From assembly GCA_018697675.1 (NCBI GenBank), contig JABINC010000036.1, positions 1 through 37,777 on the forward strand: a stretch of DNA of 37,777 nucleotides, in the 5' to 3' direction. Both the position numbers and the translations under genes were made by a program. Shown here in pieces: positions 34,921 through 37,777 of this stretch (within the stretch, counting starts at the first letter, position 1; each line of letters begins with the position of its first letter). The stretch is from Candidatus Peregrinibacteria bacterium (lineage in GTDB: Bacteria > Patescibacteriota > Gracilibacteria > UBA1369 > JABINC01). Under the pieces are notes generated by a model, which saw nothing but the letters and a program-made list of their open reading frames with translations, searched no databases and was not told where the DNA came from.

Positions 34921-34953
34921 TTGACGTATTTAGGTTTTTTCGTTGAATTTTAT

Positions 34954-34986
34954 CGGGAGGGTATGTAATATCCTCCCGGTTTTTTG
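34954..34986 (+). terminator. intrinsic terminator of rpsU
   Basis: CGGGAGGGTA (34954-34963) pairs with TATCCTCCCG (34969-34978) over 10 bp with one G-T wobble and a 5-base loop. It is followed by GTTTTTTG. This is the clearest terminator in the window. Confidence 0.92.
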
Positions 34987-35025
34987 TTTAAATCTTGTTT
35001 TTGTTGTAACAATAATATTTCTGTT

Positions 35026-35742
35026 ATGAACATAATTTCTCCCAGTCATCCGCTCAGATCAGAATTTCGGAGAAAAGCTCCAGGGTCTTATGATCATTCC
35101 CTTGGGGTAGCGGCCCTTTCAAATGCCGTAGCTTTGGATTTGGTGGAATCGGGGTTTGATGTTGAAATTGATCCTGAAATTGCCTTAGGAGGAGGACTTA
35201 TACATGATGTTGGGAAGATGATAAGTCCCGCTTCGTATGTTGAAAATAGAGGGAGGTTGCAAGAATGCTTAGGAGATGAAGATGTTGTATCTTGGGATAG
35301 TTTGCCCGTTGCAGATAGAAATCAAAGGGCTGCTGAGATCCTGGCACATCCCCTGGATGGCTTTGAGATTGCTGAGGATTATGATTTACCTGATAGGGTT
35401 CGGGAATGTACGCGAACTCATCATGGAGATGGTAGAGCTTTTGAAAGTTCTGATAATGGAGAAGAACCGCGCCGTTATGACGGGCCGAAACCGGGTAGTT
35501 TGGAGGAAGTTATAGTAATGATTGCGGATGTTGTGGACGCTGCGGTGAATAGAGGAAGGAATGGAGATGCTATGAAGATTGATTATGTTGATTTGGTAGA
35601 TAGGGAGGTTGCTCGAAAAACTGATCAGTTTGAACATTTGAACTTGCCTCCGGAGCTGATTGAGGAAATGAAGAAAAGCTTTGTTAAATATGCAATATTT
35701 TTATACACTGATCCTGATGTTTTAAGGATCATAAATTTATGA
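35026..35742 (+). CDS. soluble HD-domain phosphohydrolase, PgpH-like catalytic domain
   Basis: This 238-residue protein is an HD domain throughout: SYDHSLGVAALS (H24), GGLIHDVGKM (H60-D61), ILAHPLDGFEIAEDYDLP, RTHHGDG and a late MIADVVDAAVN. The segment RYDGPKPGSLEEVIVMIADV closely parallels FRYPGPKP...ADSVEAAV of PgpH (YqfF), whose HD domain degrades cyclic di-AMP. Unlike PgpH there is no seven-TM region or sensor domain, so this is a cytoplasmic stand-alone version. The substrate is inferred. ATG at 35026 is preferred over the TTG at 34984, which lies in the rpsU terminator T-run and adds an unconserved Cys-rich start. Its stop overlaps the prmC start (ATGA), suggesting coupled translation. 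Confidence 0.82.
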   Translation: MNIISPSHPLRSEFRRKAPGSYDHSLGVAALSNAVALDLVESGFDVEIDPEIALGGGLIHDVGKMISPASYVENRGRLQECLGDEDVVSWDSLPVADRNQRAAEILAHPLDGFEIAEDYDLPDRVRECTRTHHGDGRAFESSDNGEEPRRYDGPKPGSLEEVIVMIADVVDAAVNRGRNGDAMKIDYVDLVDREVARKTDQFEHLNLPPELIEEMKKSFVKYAIFLYTDPDVLRIINL

Positions 35743-36656
35743 GTAAAAAAGTTGAACAAGTTTTGCGTGATGCCCGGAGCTTAGGGCTTTCTTTAGAGGT
35801 TGAGATTTTGTTGCAGGATTATTTAGGGGTTGATGGTGCGGGACTTTTTTTGAAAAGGGGTGAGGAATTGGATGATGAAATTTGTAAAAAGTTAAAAGCG
35901 GATATTTCGGAGCTTGAGCGCGGTTATCCTCTGGCCTATATCCGGAGCAAAGCGGATTTCTTTGGATTGGAGTTTTTAGTGAACGAGAACGTTTTGATAC
36001 CACGCCGTGAGACTGAAGTGTTAGTGGAAAATGCAATTTCATGTATACAAAAATTGAACAGTGATTTAGAGGCGGTTAAAATGGTTGAATTGGGAGTTGG
36101 TTCGGGGTGTATTTCGATTTCGGTTGCCAAGAATTTTGTTCACGTGAACAAAAATGACACCGATTTCTCGCATAAATTAGCCATCTTGGGGGTTGAAAAA
36201 AGTAGGGAGGCTTTGGAAATTGCACGAGAAAATGTGAAAAAATATGGGCTTGAAAATATAATTGAGCTGCGCGAAGGGGATCTTTTAACAGGTATTTCTT
36301 CTGGGGCCGATGAACAATTTGATATTCTTGTTGCGAATCTTCCTTATGTTGATGAGGAGAGCGAAGTTGGGTTGGGAGTTCGAGAGTTTGAGCCTTATGA
36401 AGCTCTTTTTGCAGAGGAACGAGGATTGGCTTTGTATAGGGAGGTGTTGGAACAGATTTGTGCAAAAAAAAGTTCAGTGGATGGTGGGTTTGGTTTTAAA
36501 TTTATTCTATTCGAAATCGGTTTTGATCAGGCTAAAAGGATGCGTGAGCTATGTGAAGAATTTGGTTTTACAGAGGAGCAAGGATGGAACGTTGAGGTCA
36601 TTAAGGATTTGGAAGGAAGGGGCAGGGTAATTAGACTTGACAAAAAAGAGCTTTGA
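35739..36656 (+). CDS. prmC: peptide chain release factor N5-glutamine methyltransferase
   Basis: The 305-residue enzyme methylates the Gln of the GGQ motif of release factors with S-adenosylmethionine, speeding termination. A helical N-terminal release-factor-binding domain (about 1-75, with YPLAYIRSKADFFGLEF) is followed by VLIPRRETEVLVE and the SAM-binding motif VELGVGSGCISISVAK (about 116-131). The catalytic motif is NLPYVDEES (N200-Y203), in place of the more usual NPPY. This Leu variant keeps the Asn, Pro and Tyr. The ATG overlaps the HD gene stop by 4 bases. AAGGA 9-10 bases before it may serve as a partial SD. The release factor genes are not in the window. Confidence 0.92.
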   Translation: MSKKVEQVLRDARSLGLSLEVEILLQDYLGVDGAGLFLKRGEELDDEICKKLKADISELERGYPLAYIRSKADFFGLEFLVNENVLIPRRETEVLVENAISCIQKLNSDLEAVKMVELGVGSGCISISVAKNFVHVNKNDTDFSHKLAILGVEKSREALEIARENVKKYGLENIIELREGDLLTGISSGADEQFDILVANLPYVDEESEVGLGVREFEPYEALFAEERGLALYREVLEQICAKKSSVDGGFGFKFILFEIGFDQAKRMRELCEEFGFTEEQGWNVEVIKDLEGRGRVIRLDKKEL

Positions 36657-36665
36657 GTTTATAGT
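36637..36665 (+). promoter_or_regulatory. promoter inside the end of prmC
   Basis: A perfect TTGACA (36637-36642), a 17-base spacer and TATAGT (36660-36665), the closest match to consensus in the window together with 33287-33315. It would give a leader of about 24 nt before the ATG at 36696. Confidence 0.75.
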
Positions 36666-36695
36666 GTCGTACTATTATTTTTTACTCAAAATAAC

Positions 36696-37777
36696 ATGCG
36701 ATTACAGCAAACTGAATCTCAAGAGAGAAGGCCCGTAACGAAAGTTGAATTTTCTGCAAAAGATGGTTTTGATGGTATTTTAAAAAAACTTGTTAAGATA
36801 GAGAGGAGGGGGGAGAGATTGGATAGTTCTGCAGATGGTTATACTGGTGTTTTGGCTATTCAGAAGATTTATGATTTTATTGTACGTGCTAGGGCTCATG
36901 CCTATAAACCGAGTAATGAATTGGATGAAAGGGATGAACTTACTAGACTTGCTGATTTCTTGGAGTCTTTGTCTCCTGAAACTTTGCAGAGTTTGGTTTC
37001 TATAACTAATGGTAATGGTTTAGCTACTGCTTTGTCTGCTGCGTTTTCGAATATGTCTCCGAGTGAATTTTTAGCGCAAAATCCTAAACAGGATGAGGAT
37101 GATTTACTGAGGACGGATCTACTTGCAAAGGTCAATGAGGCTAAAGCGAAAGTTCTTACCAAAAGTCGTATAAAAGTGCTCTGTGGAAAGGTTGATGAGA
37201 TGGTTATCCCAGGGCGTTTTGATACAGCTAGAGGGGTTTTTGATCCAGGGGCCGCGGATTTTGGTCTTATGCAAGAGTTTGGGGTTTTGAAGTTAAGAAG
37301 TGATTTAATCGAGGCAATTAGAATCGGTGTTTCTGATAATCCTTTTGAACGTTTGAAATATCGCAGGACTGATTCGAGGACTTCTGAAGTTACGTCCACT
37401 AATTCGATGGGGGTGGAATTGTCAGACGTTGAGAGCTTCGCCCCAATTGAATTTTCCGAACATGCGAGTTTCGATCAAATTGTTGCGAATTTATTTGATT
37501 TATATAAAAGAGGAAAAAGGGTTGGTCAAGACACTTCTTTGGCTGTTCTCGTGAAATTAAAACTTGCTATTGAGAGCCTTCAAGAGGAGTTGATAAGAGG
37601 GATAGCTCTAGAGAGCATTCGTGCCAATTTGGATTCTACTTGGGATCAATTTGAAATTCCTGTAGATGCTAATTTGAAAGCAGCTCTAACTGCAGTTATA
37701 GGCAAGATGCCCGCAGAAAGGATTATCAGTGACGGCCTGGTGAACGCAATTGATAAGGTGAGGATAAAGATAATGAC
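36696..37777 (+). CDS. unrecognised soluble helical protein, partial (C-terminus off right edge)
   Basis: From ATG at 36696 the frame is open to the window end (360 codons). The start follows CTCAAAATAAC with no SD, after a near-consensus promoter. The translation is mostly helical, with no signal or TM and mixed charge. Recognisable segments include FDGILKKLVKIERRGERL, ELTRLADFLESLSPETLQSL, SNMSPSEFLAQNPKQDEDD and LVKLKLAIESLQEELIRGI. I do not recognise a family and see no catalytic motif. It has no clear similarity by eye to the acidic paralogues at 23911-25858. Function unknown; only the N-terminal part is visible. Confidence 0.75.
   Translation, partial: MRLQQTESQERRPVTKVEFSAKDGFDGILKKLVKIERRGERLDSSADGYTGVLAIQKIYDFIVRARAHAYKPSNELDERDELTRLADFLESLSPETLQSLVSITNGNGLATALSAAFSNMSPSEFLAQNPKQDEDDLLRTDLLAKVNEAKAKVLTKSRIKVLCGKVDEMVIPGRFDTARGVFDPGAADFGLMQEFGVLKLRSDLIEAIRIGVSDNPFERLKYRRTDSRTSEVTSTNSMGVELSDVESFAPIEFSEHASFDQIVANLFDLYKRGKRVGQDTSLAVLVKLKLAIESLQEELIRGIALESIRANLDSTWDQFEIPVDANLKAALTAVIGKMPAERIISDGLVNAIDKVRIKIM

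Noticed and set aside
34984-35025. TTG start for the HD-domain protein
   Set aside because: It lies in the T-run of the rpsU terminator and adds an unconserved Cys-rich peptide; ATG at 35026 fits the domain boundary.

Overview
The window reads as AT-rich bacterial chromosome with the standard code (TGA is used as a stop, for example at the ends of the genes finishing at 24852 and 36656). The best guess is a Patescibacteria/CPR-type organism, possibly Peregrinibacteria-like. The signs are short intergenic gaps, a monoderm-like set of lipoproteins and signal peptide/ectodomain/TM/poly-Lys-tail surface proteins, and housekeeping genes (gyrA, gyrB, rpsU, rpmE, aroC, prmC) scattered among large unrecognised exported proteins. 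The taxonomy is inference; no 16S gene is present.

Layout. 1-2155 (-): a Cys/Asp-rich MopE-type repeat lipoprotein running off the left edge. 2341-7945 (+): a five-to-six gene surface operon, with a small membrane protein, four WxL-interacting-protein-like (DUF916-like) type I membrane proteins, two of which end in a LysM predicted to be cytoplasmic, and a Ca-binding TSP3 protein. 8034-11369: two convergent GT-C type membrane glycosyltransferases. 11540-13015 (+): a DUF4956 membrane protein plus a VTC-domain protein (polyphosphate-type module). 13019-15553 (-): a large exported protein with a DUF916-like N-terminus and an ICHKPG...HGDxxGAC module. 15638-21497 (-): gyrA, a CARDB/TSP3/PKD surface protein, rpmE and aroC in one direction. 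21731-25858 (+): a VirB4-like ATPase followed by two paralogous acidic proteins. 25866-30404: an S41 protease divergent from a giant FecR-domain protein. 30481-33597 (+): a lipoprotein, gyrB and a small ORF. 33594-36656: a three-HTH regulator divergent from rpsU, then a PgpH-like HD hydrolase overlapping prmC. 36696-37777 (+): an unrecognised protein running off the right edge.

Expression signals. Recognisable -35/N16-18/-10 promoters precede many genes, with predicted leaders of roughly 5-100 nt. Almost no gene has a Shine-Dalgarno sequence; many starts instead follow an A-rich leader such as TTTAACAAAA. The exception is rpsU (bS21), with a ten-base SD at ideal spacing. This resembles the rpsU autoregulation known in Flavobacteriia and is the most interesting regulatory observation here. 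The most interesting protein system is the DUF916-like/LysM/TSP3 surface operon, which carries a G8 homopolymer in one gene. No tRNA, rRNA, CRISPR array, insertion sequence or complete secretion system was seen, and no gene-free stretch exceeds 300 bases.
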